From: an uncultured Clostridia bacterium
Lineage (GTDB): Bacteria; Bacillota; Clostridia; Oscillospirales; Oscillospiraceae
Direction of reading: 5' to 3'
NCBI GenBank assembly: GCA_945948535.1
Contig: CAMFBN010000004.1
Coordinates: forward strand, 30,831-94,830
DNA: 64,000 nucleotides
The notes under the pieces are model-generated. The model saw only the letters and a list, made by a program, of their open reading frames with translations. It was not told the origin of the DNA and did not search any database. Below, in pieces: positions 1 to 8,067 of the stretch; the first letter of the stretch is position 1; each line of letters opens with the position of its first letter. The position numbers and the translations under genes are program-made.

Positions 1-474
1 CAACTCCGCACCGGCGCGAGTGAAATAAGCGCGGGCATCCTCAACAGATTTCTTGCATACAGAAACCGTCACATACTTCTCCTGTACAATGCCGCTGCCG
101 CCGGTGCCTTTCTCCATAATGACATCGTTGTATTCCTGACGGTAGCCATCCAGAGCATCGCCTCGCAGCTTCATGAGAACTGTGCTTTCAAAATTCTTCC
201 GGTTCAGATGGTGGTTGTTCAGGGTGATTTTCGTGGTGGCGCTGCAATCCAGGCTGTTGATGAGCGCCGCATAGGTCAGGAACAGATTCTTCTGGGATTC
301 CTGAGAGGCAACCATGTAATTGATGTCGGTGAACTTGAAGGTCTTGGCAAAACGGTTTCCCACAAGGAAGATGCCGTCGCTCCAAATCCGCCGAATGGGA
401 ATCACATCCTGCACCCGGCGAGGAACACGGTAGCTTTCCCTATCCTGCCGCAGTACCTGCTTAATTGCTTTCAT
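1..474 (-). CDS. VirB4/TraE-like conjugation ATPase (N-terminal part)
   Basis: The first 158 residues of a protein that runs off the left edge. It begins MKAIKQVLRQDRESYRVPRR and continues into VIPIRRIWSDGIFLVGN, typical of the N-terminal domain of the VirB4-type ATPase that follows PrgI in Tn1549-like elements. The family powers assembly of the type IV secretion channel at the inner face of the membrane. Its Walker motifs would lie outside the window and cannot be checked. The ATG at 472-474 overlaps the last 14 bases of the PrgI gene, implying translational coupling. Confidence 0.85.
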   Translation of the reverse strand, partial: MKAIKQVLRQDRESYRVPRRVQDVIPIRRIWSDGIFLVGNRFAKTFKFTDINYMVASQESQKNLFLTYAALINSLDCSATTKITLNNHHLNRKNFESTVLMKLRGDALDGYRQEYNDVIMEKGTGGSGIVQEKYVTVSVCKKSVEDARAYFTRAGAEL

Positions 475-832
475 GCTGTTTTCTTGCCTCCTTTTCGTGT
501 TTTGCGATGGTGTCTTTCATAATCTCATAATAGAGATTGGTGGGCTGAAAGCGAATGACCTTCGGTTCCAGAATCTCCGAGCGGAACCAGACCCACAGGA
601 ATTTCTCTGCGGGCATTCCGTGGTAGGAAAGAAACCCCAGCGCTGCAAAGGGAGCGGCACCCAACATACAGGCCCAGGATACTGCTTCCGTACCCAGAAT
701 GGGGTTCAGCCAGAAATACAGGCCCACCGCCGCACCGACTGCCAATAACGAACAAAGGGTCTGCCGCAGGGACAGACCCATGAACATGGATTCGTGGTAG
801 TCACGAATCTCTCGATTGATTTTGATTTCCAT
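461..832 (-). CDS. PrgI family membrane protein (T4SS component)
   Basis: A 123-aa protein with two hydrophobic segments near residues 20-45 and 50-70 and charged ends, the usual size and topology of PrgI-family proteins (VirB3-like position). It sits between VirB6/TrbL and VirB4, as in other Tn1549-type elements. The family is thought to form part of the inner-membrane conjugation complex. The ATG at 830-832 has an AAGGAGG site overlapping the upstream stop codon. The 3' end overlaps the VirB4 start. Confidence 0.85.
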   Translation of the reverse strand: MEIKINREIRDYHESMFMGLSLRQTLCSLLAVGAAVGLYFWLNPILGTEAVSWACMLGAAPFAALGFLSYHGMPAEKFLWVWFRSEILEPKVIRFQPTNLYYEIMKDTIAKHEKEARKQHESN

Positions 833-842
833 TGTTTCCTCC

Positions 843-1679
843 TTATAAGCCCATCATTTCCCGTACCACCCGGTCAGCCATCTTCACCGTACCAACCAGA
901 ATCAGCATATTGAACACCAGCTCTCCCACATAGCTCCAGACCATACTCACAGCGGCGGCGTTGGGATCGACTACCGGGGGCGAAGCGGCAAACAGGGAGA
1001 AAATGATGCAGCCCAGCACGATGATGGCACCCTCAAGGCAAACGGCAGCATAGGATTTGATGAAGGAAATTCCTATGCTTTGGGTAGGCTCCCCGGCAAA
1101 AGCAGACAGCGGCACGGGGGCAATGGCGGTATACAGATACAGCTTAAAGAATCGCCCGTACACGGTCATAATCATCACAAAGGAAAGCACCGTAATCAGC
1201 AGTCCACCAATCAGCGTCACCGCCCACAATGGGATGGATTCAAAGAAACCGCAGTCCTCCACGGCGGTGATGATCTCCGTTGGCAGGACAGCGGTTTGCA
1301 CGGAACCAAATCCGGCTGCGGACATGATGGTGGATACCAACCCCTGAGCTATGGAGAACAGAGCGTTCATCAGTTCCAATCCATAGGTGACAGCAGCCTT
1401 GGCGATGGCAAAGCGGACGAATACCTTGATCGCCACCTCCGGGCGTTTCAGGTCTGCGAAGCTGCCGCAGGTTTTCATCACGCCCATAACAAAGAACAGC
1501 ACCACGAGAGCTAGCCCCACAGCCTGCACTGCGCCATGGATGCTAACCATGACATTCCAAATGCTGCCGCCCTTGAACGCTTGTGGCGATTGTGTTACCA
1601 GTGTCCAGATTTCCGCCAGCTTTTCATTCCATGTTTCCAGCGCATTTTGAAGGTTCTGGACAACCCAATTATCTGACAA
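843..1679 (-). CDS. VirB6/TrbL-like conjugal transfer membrane protein
   Basis: A 278-aa polytopic protein with about six hydrophobic stretches, for example VQAVGLALVVLFFVMGVMK and later LFKMLILVGTV-like C-terminal segments. This matches the VirB6/TrbL-like (CD1112-type) family of Tn1549 elements, which forms the inner-membrane part of the mating channel. The start is a TTG at 1677-1679 (TTG TCA GAT AAT), eight bases after an AAAGGAGG site; no better ATG is present. The next gene is PrgI, ten bases away. Confidence 0.85.
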   Translation of the reverse strand: MSDNWVVQNLQNALETWNEKLAEIWTLVTQSPQAFKGGSIWNVMVSIHGAVQAVGLALVVLFFVMGVMKTCGSFADLKRPEVAIKVFVRFAIAKAAVTYGLELMNALFSIAQGLVSTIMSAAGFGSVQTAVLPTEIITAVEDCGFFESIPLWAVTLIGGLLITVLSFVMIMTVYGRFFKLYLYTAIAPVPLSAFAGEPTQSIGISFIKSYAAVCLEGAIIVLGCIIFSLFAASPPVVDPNAAAVSMVWSYVGELVFNMLILVGTVKMADRVVREMMGL

Positions 1680-1696
1680 TTCGGATTCCTCCTTTC

Positions 1697-1724
1697 CCTC
1701 TCCGAGCCTTGCGGTTCGGAGAGG
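1697..1724 (-). other. Intra-operon stem-loop between pilin-like gene and trbL
   Basis: CCTCTCCGAGCC and GGTTCGGAGAGG form a 12-pair stem (one G-T) with a TTGC loop, right upstream of the trbL ribosome site. It has no U-run, so mRNA stabilisation or partial termination after the VirB2-like gene is more likely than full termination. Function is inferred. Confidence 0.6.
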
Positions 1725-1738
1725 ATTGGTTGTTAAGG

Positions 1739-2116
1739 TTAGCCTGTAATCAGCGTCAGAATCTCCTTTGCAAAGGTGATGATGACACCGCCAGCCAGAG
1801 TCAGGAAGCCGTTGGAGCGCTGGGACGGGTCATGGGATTGAAAAGACAGACCAACCTGCACAATGCCCCAGCCCAGCAGGATCATGCCCACCGCACGAAT
1901 CATGCCGAAGATAAAGTCGGACAGGTTGTTTACTACCGTCAGCGGGTCACCAGCAGTAGCGGAAGCGCTCACCGGCAGCAGCAGGACACACAGGCTCATG
2001 GCACCCACGACGGCGCAGTAGCGGCGGAAGCCCTTTTTCACATGGGAAGGCATGGGCAACTTCTGGGTATTTTTTTCCTTCTTGGTGTTTACAATGTTCT
2101 TAATGATGTTCTTCAT
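1739..2116 (-). CDS. VirB2/Maff2-like small membrane protein
   Basis: A 125-aa protein. It has a basic N-terminus, a cleavable-looking hydrophobic segment ending LLPVSASA (about residues 35-53), then two hydrophobic helices containing FGMIRAVGMILLGWGIVQV and GFLTLAGGVIITFAKEIL. The two-helix mature part and its place between VirD4 and VirB6 fit the Maff2/VirB2-like pilus-subunit position of Tn1549-type ICEs. Homologues are sometimes labelled as a glutamyl-tRNA amidotransferase; nothing in this sequence supports that. The start overlaps the VirD4 end by 17 bases. Confidence 0.7.
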   Translation of the reverse strand: MKNIIKNIVNTKKEKNTQKLPMPSHVKKGFRRYCAVVGAMSLCVLLLPVSASATAGDPLTVVNNLSDFIFGMIRAVGMILLGWGIVQVGLSFQSHDPSQRSNGFLTLAGGVIITFAKEILTLITG

Positions 2117-3920
2117 TTTGTTTTCCTCCAGTTAGTAGTTCCGCTTCAATTTCTTCGTCAGAAAGAAGCTCAAATTCGATTTCGGACAGGTTGATAAATT
2201 TTGTCTCCTTGCCGGAAACAGTGGACAGGGACAGACTTCCCACGGACAGCTCTGTGCCGCCGTGGACATAAGGCATACCTCCTTTCTCCGGGGTGAACTT
2301 CACATTGGGGTGGTTCAGCAGGTCATACTTTTCATCCATGATGGGCATTTCGCCACGAATGAACAACAGCGCATACCGGTTATCCAGCATCCGCACCTCC
2401 GCAGCATCCAGCAGCTCCCGCCCGGTGATCTGCCAGTTTGTGGAGTAGTTGCCGCTGCGCCCGGAGCTTTTGCCGTAGGTGTTTAGGTCGATGGTCTGCT
2501 TGCCGAGGTAGGATTCCGCAATCATTTTGTGGGTGCCGGTTTCATTGCCGCCCAGATACAGAAACTCATCGCAGTTGCCCAAGATGGATTCCCACTGCTT
2601 TTCAAACAGGTTCTTAAGCTGGGCGATATTCTGAATGATGATGGACACAAACACATTCCGGGAACGCATGGTCGCCAGCAGCTTGTCAAAATCATCCGGC
2701 AGGCTCACATTGGCGAACTCGTCCATGAGAAAGTGGACGGGAACCGGCAGCGCTCCCTTGTATTTATCGTCCGCCAGCCGAAATAGCTGCTCAAAGGTAC
2801 AGCTATACACCATGCTGACCAGAAAATTGAAGCTCACATCGTGGTCGGGAATCAGGGCAAACAGGGCAACCTTCTTTTCTCCCAGCGATGCCAGTTCCAG
2901 TTCATCGGTGGCAGTCAGCGCCGCAACGCTGGCAAGGTTGAATTTCTCCAGTCTCGCCGCCAGAGTGATCTGAATGGATTTCAGGGTTTTGGCAGAACCG
3001 GAATGGTAGTCCTTGTAATACTTCACGGCGATGTGGTCGGGACTGCGCATTTCCAGCCGCTCAAACAGCTCGTCCAGCGGGGATTGATAGGTGTCGTCAT
3101 CTTCCCGGACTTCTCCCGCGCGAAGCATTTCCATAACCATGGGGAAATTCTGTTCCTCCTCCGGGGCTTCATAGAGAAGATAGAAAATGATGGCAGACAG
3201 CAGCATGGATGCCGCTGTGTCCCAGAAGGGGTCGTTAGACTGACTTCCCTTGGGGGTGGTAGCTTTGAACAGGCTGGTGACCAGCTTTTGGACATCGTTG
3301 TCCGTTTGCAGATAGGCAAATGGATTGAAACAGTGGCTTTTCTCCATGCTGAGCAAATCCAGCACCTTGATTTCATACCCACGCATTTGCAGGAAAGTGC
3401 CGGTCATGCGCAGCAGCTCCCCCTTGCAGTCCAGCACAAAATAGGAAGAACAGGCTTGCAGCAGATTGATAAGAGCGTAGAAACGGCTCTTACCGGAACC
3501 GCTGCCGCCAACCACCACTGTGTTCAGATTGCGGCGGTGCTTTCTGCCATCCAAACCCATGCGAACATGCTTGGTAAAAACCTTGTTTGCCTCCGGATCT
3601 TTTGCCTGATACTTCTTATTCACGGCGGTTGCGCTGCCCCATTTGGCGGAGCCGTGTTCCTCGCCACGGCGGTAGTTGCGGCGGGAGGACAGAGCAACAC
3701 CGATACCCAATCCATAAATGATCAGAAAAATAAGGACAGTTTTCTTACTGTCCTCACATAGCACAATATGAAAGGGATTCTCCATTGCCGCCGGGAACTG
3801 GGCTACAATTTCTGCCAGCCCACCACTCACAAAAGGGGCTATCAGCAGAGCCAGCCACACCACCGGGATGATACCAAGGATGCACAGGATTTTTATGGTG
3901 CGCTGCTCATCGTTCTTCAC
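2100..3920 (-). CDS. VirD4/TraG-type coupling protein
   Basis: A 606-aa coupling ATPase that hands the relaxase-DNA complex to the secretion channel. Two N-terminal membrane helices (residues about 10-35 and 60-80) precede a Walker A motif VVVGGSGSGKSRFYA near residue 140 and a Walker B-like segment HFLMDEFANV near residue 405. HGSAKWGSA before the Walker A is also typical. The start is a GTG at 3918-3920 inside the upstream 63-aa gene (14-base overlap); no strong ATG lies nearby. Length is normal for the family. Confidence 0.93.
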   Translation of the reverse strand: MKNDEQRTIKILCILGIIPVVWLALLIAPFVSGGLAEIVAQFPAAMENPFHIVLCEDSKKTVLIFLIIYGLGIGVALSSRRNYRRGEEHGSAKWGSATAVNKKYQAKDPEANKVFTKHVRMGLDGRKHRRNLNTVVVGGSGSGKSRFYALINLLQACSSYFVLDCKGELLRMTGTFLQMRGYEIKVLDLLSMEKSHCFNPFAYLQTDNDVQKLVTSLFKATTPKGSQSNDPFWDTAASMLLSAIIFYLLYEAPEEEQNFPMVMEMLRAGEVREDDDTYQSPLDELFERLEMRSPDHIAVKYYKDYHSGSAKTLKSIQITLAARLEKFNLASVAALTATDELELASLGEKKVALFALIPDHDVSFNFLVSMVYSCTFEQLFRLADDKYKGALPVPVHFLMDEFANVSLPDDFDKLLATMRSRNVFVSIIIQNIAQLKNLFEKQWESILGNCDEFLYLGGNETGTHKMIAESYLGKQTIDLNTYGKSSGRSGNYSTNWQITGRELLDAAEVRMLDNRYALLFIRGEMPIMDEKYDLLNHPNVKFTPEKGGMPYVHGGTELSVGSLSLSTVSGKETKFINLSEIEFELLSDEEIEAELLTGGKQNEEHH

Positions 3921-4098
3921 GGGACTTACCCCTTACCTTTTTGGTGGGTGCGTCAATGGCTTTCAGAAGCACCTCGTCCACAATGTCTGTGGGACGCTCC
4001 TCGCCAATCAGGTCATTGCGCATTTCATTCAGAGCATTGATGACCACCCCATGCTCGTACCTGTCCAGCTCCAGAACACGCTTTTCTTCCTTTGCCAT
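3907..4098 (-). CDS. Small conserved ICE protein, paralogue of the 54-aa protein at 31.4 kb
   Basis: A 63-aa charged protein with no membrane segment. Its core (L-E-L-D-x-x-E, then A-L-N-E-M-R-N-D-L-I, then V-D-E-V-L-L-K, A-P-x-K) aligns by eye with the 54-aa protein at 31376-31540. Function is unknown. It is embedded between the ArdC-like gene and VirD4 with overlap into VirD4, so it is co-translated with transfer genes. Confidence 0.75.
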   Translation of the reverse strand: MAKEEKRVLELDRYEHGVVINALNEMRNDLIGEERPTDIVDEVLLKAIDAPTKKVRGKSREER

Positions 4099-4101
4099 AG
4101 A

Positions 4102-4998
4102 TCACCGCTCCTGTTCCTTGGCTTTGGGTGCGCGGTTTTGCTCCAGAGCGCGGTACATTCTGGTGGAGATCTGATTGGCGGTATCCCGGATTTCCGTCAG
4201 GGTCTCCCGCACCTGCTGTGGGTTGCTCTCCCGGAAGGATGTCGGCAGGCGGCTGAAATTGTAGTCCGACACATCCACCCCATACCGCTTGCACAGAAGA
4301 TAGGATGCGCTGTATGCCTTAAATGCGGCATCATTTCGGTTGTAGTTCTCACTCATCCCGGCGATTTCCGCATGGGCCAGCTCCTTGGAGACACTGCGGA
4401 AAATATCTTCCGCTCCCATGCCCCGGCATACGAAAATCACCTGCTGGTTATGGTCGTACAGCGCACCCATGTTGTTGGGCAGGGAGTCCACCGTCTGGAT
4501 GGGAACGGGGGTACGGTGAATCAGAGCTTTCAGCAGCACCCGGTCATCCAGTTTCACGGCAGGTGCAGAGCGCACACGCCCTCTGGTCTGGGACGCATCG
4601 TAGACTCGTTTTACCTCAAAAGAGGTGCCACGGGTGCCGTCCTCCCGATCATATTCCTTGCCGGGTTCCAGAATTTTCACGCTTTTGGGTTTGCGTTGGA
4701 CGGATGCCCCGGCTTCCTTCCAGCCATTGAAATCTTTGAGCTGGGTGGCTTCCGGCATTTGCGCCAGAATCAGCAGCGCATTGGTGGGCGTGTACCGACT
4801 GAACCGGGACTGGACATCCAGATATTTCTGGTACTTCTCACCGTCTCCGCTGATTTCGGCGGCAGTGGAATCAGCAAGGGCATAGAGTTCCTTGCGCTCC
4901 TCCTGCTTTTTTGCCGCCCATGCTTCCTTGTCAAAGGGCTGATCGCTCCATCTGGAATTACCGTTCTGACCGCTGAAAATATCATCAAAATTGCTCAT
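4102..4998 (-). CDS. ArdC-like/zincin-related ICE protein
   Basis: A 298-aa protein. Residues about 45-130 (QKYLDVQSRFSRYTPTNALL, then FNGWKEAGASVQRKPKSVKI) resemble the N-terminal ssDNA-binding domain of ArdC-type antirestriction proteins. The following region resembles their metalloprotease-like domain, but the expected HExxH reads KELAH (SVSKELAHAEIAG), so the first zinc-ligand His is absent. It may therefore protect incoming DNA without peptidase activity. It lies in the transfer operon between pcfB and the 63-aa gene. Confidence 0.7.
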   Translation of the reverse strand: MSNFDDIFSGQNGNSRWSDQPFDKEAWAAKKQEERKELYALADSTAAEISGDGEKYQKYLDVQSRFSRYTPTNALLILAQMPEATQLKDFNGWKEAGASVQRKPKSVKILEPGKEYDREDGTRGTSFEVKRVYDASQTRGRVRSAPAVKLDDRVLLKALIHRTPVPIQTVDSLPNNMGALYDHNQQVIFVCRGMGAEDIFRSVSKELAHAEIAGMSENYNRNDAAFKAYSASYLLCKRYGVDVSDYNFSRLPTSFRESNPQQVRETLTEIRDTANQISTRMYRALEQNRAPKAKEQER

Positions 4999-5001
4999 GG
5001 A

Positions 5002-5793
5002 TTACCTCACTTTCTGCTTGGGCTTTTTCTTGCCCGGATGGATATGGGGCTGAATTTCAGGCTGCTTTACAGGAGTTGTGATGTCCTGCACCTTGGGAGG
5101 CGCAGCCTTTTCCTGCCGTGCTGCCTTAATTTCCCGCAGCTCCTCCCGAACGGAGGGGCGTTCAGCTTTAGCAGTACCCTCGGCGGTTTTCCTTTGCATC
5201 CCGGAGGTAGGCTCGGACGGAGGGCTTTTTTCCGTCTTTGCCGCCGTAGGGTTTTCCGGGGACGGCTGCTCCTTCTGAATGGGCGCACCCAGCAGCTCAT
5301 CCAGCAGCAAATCTGCATCGTCCTTCTCAGGTGCGGCCTTTTCGGGAGCGGCAGGGGCGGATTCCTTTTCCTGACGGGTCTTTTCAATATCATGCTTGAT
5401 GGAAGCAGTATCCACGGTAGCCAGCTTGAAGCGTTCCACAATACGATTGATCTTGGAGGCATCCTCTGCCCGCACCATCACATCCACCATACCGTCTGCA
5501 GATTTCTCCTTACCCCGGAGGGCGCAGTAGACAACACCGTAACGCTTTGCCTCCTGAGCAAAGCGTTTCAGATGCTCCTCGCTGATGGTGAACACCTTCA
5601 GCTCCTTGCCGCTTTTCAGCATGGCGCTGAGCCGCTGGTGTCCCTTAGTTTTGTTTCTGTCGGCGTTCTTCGCAATGGTGTAGAGTGCCGCTGCGATGTT
5701 TTTTGCCGCAGAGCCAGAAAGTTTCAGGGCAACCTCCGTGCCCTCCAAACTCATTCTAACGATTTGCTCTGCCGCATCGCCTGAATTGGTCAT
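5002..5793 (-). CDS. PcfB/DUF3801 family protein
   Basis: A 263-aa protein. Residues 1-150 are a compact basic domain (GTEVALKLSGSAAKNIAAAL, LKVFTISEEHLKRFAQEAKR) typical of DUF3801/PcfB proteins, which accompany relaxase and coupling protein in Gram-positive conjugation systems. The C-terminal part is low-complexity, rich in Pro, Glu, Ala and Lys, and ends in a basic KKKPKQKVR tail. The ATG at 5791-5793 is chosen because an AAAGGAG site precedes it; it overlaps the relaxase gene end by 38 bases. Confidence 0.85.
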   Translation of the reverse strand: MTNSGDAAEQIVRMSLEGTEVALKLSGSAAKNIAAALYTIAKNADRNKTKGHQRLSAMLKSGKELKVFTISEEHLKRFAQEAKRYGVVYCALRGKEKSADGMVDVMVRAEDASKINRIVERFKLATVDTASIKHDIEKTRQEKESAPAAPEKAAPEKDDADLLLDELLGAPIQKEQPSPENPTAAKTEKSPPSEPTSGMQRKTAEGTAKAERPSVREELREIKAARQEKAAPPKVQDITTPVKQPEIQPHIHPGKKKPKQKVR

Positions 5794-7192
5794 GTTCGGT
5801 TTTCTCCTTTCGCTGATGGTTTTCGTCCTCACGGACTTTCTGAATGTGTTCCAGCATAACGCCGGAACGGACGGCAATATCGCTACATAATTTCACCTCC
5901 TGGCGTAATTGACTCAGCTCCTTGGAAAGTGTGGCAATGGCGGTGCTAACCTCCGCAGACGCCGCTTCATCCGATTTCACAGCCACGGTACGCTGTTTTC
6001 GGTAAAGCTGCCTCCGCTGGGAAGTCACATCTGCAATTCTGCTTTCCAATTCGCATTGATATGAAGAAAGCTGCTGAGCGGTATCAATCCGATGCTCCGC
6101 CAGCAGCCTTGCTTCCTGTGTGATGGCATCCAGCTTTATGAGATCTTCCCGGAGAAGAAAGTGGAGCCGCTTATGGTTCTGCTTCTTCTGCCGGGGAAAC
6201 ACCCCCAGTAGGTAGCAGTAGTGGAAATACAATGCCCGGAAGCCAGTCACCTTTTTACGGGTCTGCCAGTTACCAGACACACGATATTGTTTGCGTTGTG
6301 GGGTCGGTTCCGGCAGGGGTTTTGCGGCTCTGCCCTGTTCCAGAATCCGCCTGCGGATACCCTCCAGCGTGTAGCCCTCGCCAAAGTTCCGGGCAAGGCG
6401 GACAAAACGCTCCTTTCCCGGCGGTCTGACGGAAATGTCCTTACCCACCTTGACCTCATAACCCTTACGGTGGAGATTTTCAAAAAACTGCCGCTCCGTC
6501 ATGGACTGGCGAATGGCTTCATCCACATCCGAACGGACAATGCCCCGCCATGTGGGGCGCTGCTCCTGTTCCGCCCGCCATTCACCGTAGTGCTTTCCTT
6601 TTCCGGGCTGGGGATTCTCGATGACAGACAGACCATATTCCCGGCACAGGGCATCCGATGCTGCCTGCAGATCGTGGTAGTCTTTGGCAGAACGATAATA
6701 TTTGATGCCATCTACGAAAGAGACTGTGTTCAGGACAAAATGATTATGCAGATGGTTCGTTTTGTCCAGATGGGTTGCTACAACAACTTGATAGCGTTCA
6801 CCCCACAAGCGTCTGGCCAACTCGACACCAATTTGGTGAGCAATTTCCGGTGTTGCTTCTCCGGGAGCAAAGGATTGATAGCCGTGGTAGGCTATGGTTC
6901 CATACTCCTTGCCAAAACGCTTTTTCACCACCATCATTTCTTCCCGCGCTGTGCTGGGGTTGCAGTTGATCCCGGACACAAAGCGCTCAAGGGCACCCAG
7001 TTCCTCATTAACTTGCTGTGTCTTGTGGCTGCTGACGGCATAAGCGATAACATCGTCCAGCCCCTGACACTCTCGCTCCGTCATATCCCCGTTTTCATAA
7101 AATTCCGGGTTGGTCGTCTTGTCGGGATTCTCTACATAGGCCACTACCTTCCCAAGCCAGCCATTGACCCGCCAGACGGATGTGACTGCCAT
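5756..7192 (-). CDS. MOBP-type relaxase
   Basis: A 478-aa DNA-nicking transesterase that would cut oriT and pilot the strand. The three-histidine metal motif is clear (HLDKTNHLHNHFVLN, about residues 135-150), with candidate catalytic tyrosines upstream (for example in VAYVENPDKT near residue 19). The C-terminal half is helical and basic, with a coiled-coil-like segment near residues 385-440. It follows mobC by three bases, and a candidate oriT lies just upstream of mobC. Confidence 0.92.
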   Translation of the reverse strand: MAVTSVWRVNGWLGKVVAYVENPDKTTNPEFYENGDMTERECQGLDDVIAYAVSSHKTQQVNEELGALERFVSGINCNPSTAREEMMVVKKRFGKEYGTIAYHGYQSFAPGEATPEIAHQIGVELARRLWGERYQVVVATHLDKTNHLHNHFVLNTVSFVDGIKYYRSAKDYHDLQAASDALCREYGLSVIENPQPGKGKHYGEWRAEQEQRPTWRGIVRSDVDEAIRQSMTERQFFENLHRKGYEVKVGKDISVRPPGKERFVRLARNFGEGYTLEGIRRRILEQGRAAKPLPEPTPQRKQYRVSGNWQTRKKVTGFRALYFHYCYLLGVFPRQKKQNHKRLHFLLREDLIKLDAITQEARLLAEHRIDTAQQLSSYQCELESRIADVTSQRRQLYRKQRTVAVKSDEAASAEVSTAIATLSKELSQLRQEVKLCSDIAVRSGVMLEHIQKVREDENHQRKEKTEHDQFRRCGRANR

Positions 7193-7195
7193 TGG

Positions 7196-7528
7196 TTACT
7201 GCTTGATGGGGCGTGGACATACCACAGCTTCGGTGATTTCCTTCACCGCTGCCTCAAACTGCGTCACAGCAGCATCGTACCGCTGGACATCAATGACATT
7301 CAGGGTGTGTGCTTTCTGGGCGATCTGGTTCAGATTGTTGCCAATGCGATACAGCTGCTGTGCCATGGCATAATAGTCAAGGGGAGGCGATTCCTGTGGC
7401 ACCAGATCATTGATGAGATGGCGAAGATAGGCGGCAACAGAGATATGGCTGCGCTTGGCTTTCTTTTGCAGATTCTCAGCTTCCTTTTTGCTGAGCCATA
7501 CTTGAATTTTGACATTTCGATTACGCAT
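7196..7528 (-). CDS. mobC: MobC-like relaxosome accessory protein
   Basis: A 110-aa protein with an N-terminal ribbon-helix-helix-like segment (KIQVWLSKKEAENLQKKAKR, then ISVAAYLRHLI) followed by the MobC signature around QQLYRIGNNLNQIAQKAHT. The family binds oriT and helps the relaxase nick. The ATG at 7526-7528 is preceded by AAAGGAG, and the upstream 26 codons in frame have no family match. Tightly linked to the relaxase. Confidence 0.88.
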   Translation of the reverse strand: MRNRNVKIQVWLSKKEAENLQKKAKRSHISVAAYLRHLINDLVPQESPPLDYYAMAQQLYRIGNNLNQIAQKAHTLNVIDVQRYDAAVTQFEAAVKEITEAVVCPRPIKQ

Positions 7529-7563
7529 AGAAATATGCTCCTTTGTACTTTGAATTTGGGGTT

Positions 7564-7610
7564 TCAGGGGGGCTGCCCCTGACAAGCTGTCTTTGTGGGA
7601 GTACAAAGAC
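7564..7610. other. oriT: Candidate origin of transfer (oriT)
   Basis: The 150-base gap upstream of mobC holds two adjacent perfect inverted repeats: TCAGGGG-GGCTG-CCCCTGA at 7564-7582 and GTCTTTGT-GGGAGT-ACAAAGAC at 7589-7610. Paired repeats beside mobC/relaxase are the usual oriT layout. The nick site is not identified. Confidence 0.55.
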
Positions 7611-7680
7611 GATGCTTGCTGGTATATTGCAGATTCGTTCTCCCTCTGGGGCGAACGGGGGACTGCCTGAAAATAAATGG

Positions 7681-8067
7681 TCAGCGCTCATGGTGCCGCT
7701 CGCACTTAAACAGGTGTGCGACACGATTAAGATCGTCAGACATGACATAACAGCGTTCGATTTTCCAGCCGTTCTTACCGCCATCCTCAGCAGCCATATA
7801 CCGCTCTAAACGAACGCAAGGATCTGTGCCGTCCAGGCAGTATCCATAGATGGAATACCCGCCCATGTTGGGTTGAAATGCTTTGCTGTTACTGGACAAA
7901 CCGTAGGTTCTGCTCCGTTCATCATAGGGTAAACCAAAACTGTCAGCAGTGAAAACAATGTATCCGGGCAGGTGCTCGCCCATTCGTTCCACCGCACGGA
8001 ATTTGCTTGTCATCTCGCTATAGCTCATATTGATCTGCCTGGGTTCTTTGATTGCGTTGTCATTCAT
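7681..8067 (-). CDS. Conserved ICE protein of unknown function
   Basis: A 128-aa soluble protein, no recognised domain, rich in aromatic and charged residues (GGYSIYGYCLDGTDPCVRLE in the middle, a basic His-rich end). The ATG at 8065-8067 overlaps the primase stop in an ATGA arrangement, indicating translational coupling with the DNA-processing genes upstream. A role in element DNA metabolism is only an inference from position. Confidence 0.7.
   Translation of the reverse strand: MNDNAIKEPRQINMSYSEMTSKFRAVERMGEHLPGYIVFTADSFGLPYDERSRTYGLSSNSKAFQPNMGGYSIYGYCLDGTDPCVRLERYMAAEDGGKNGWKIERCYVMSDDLNRVAHLFKCERHHER

Noticed and set aside
1739..2116. Annotation as glutamyl-tRNA amidotransferase subunit
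   Set aside because: The sequence is a two-helix membrane protein in a T4SS operon without any amidase feature.
3868..5784. Plus-strand open frame of 638 codons opposite VirD4/ArdC-like/PcfB genes
   Set aside because: Antisense to well-supported genes, no ribosome site, composition of a mirrored coding strand and no family features.
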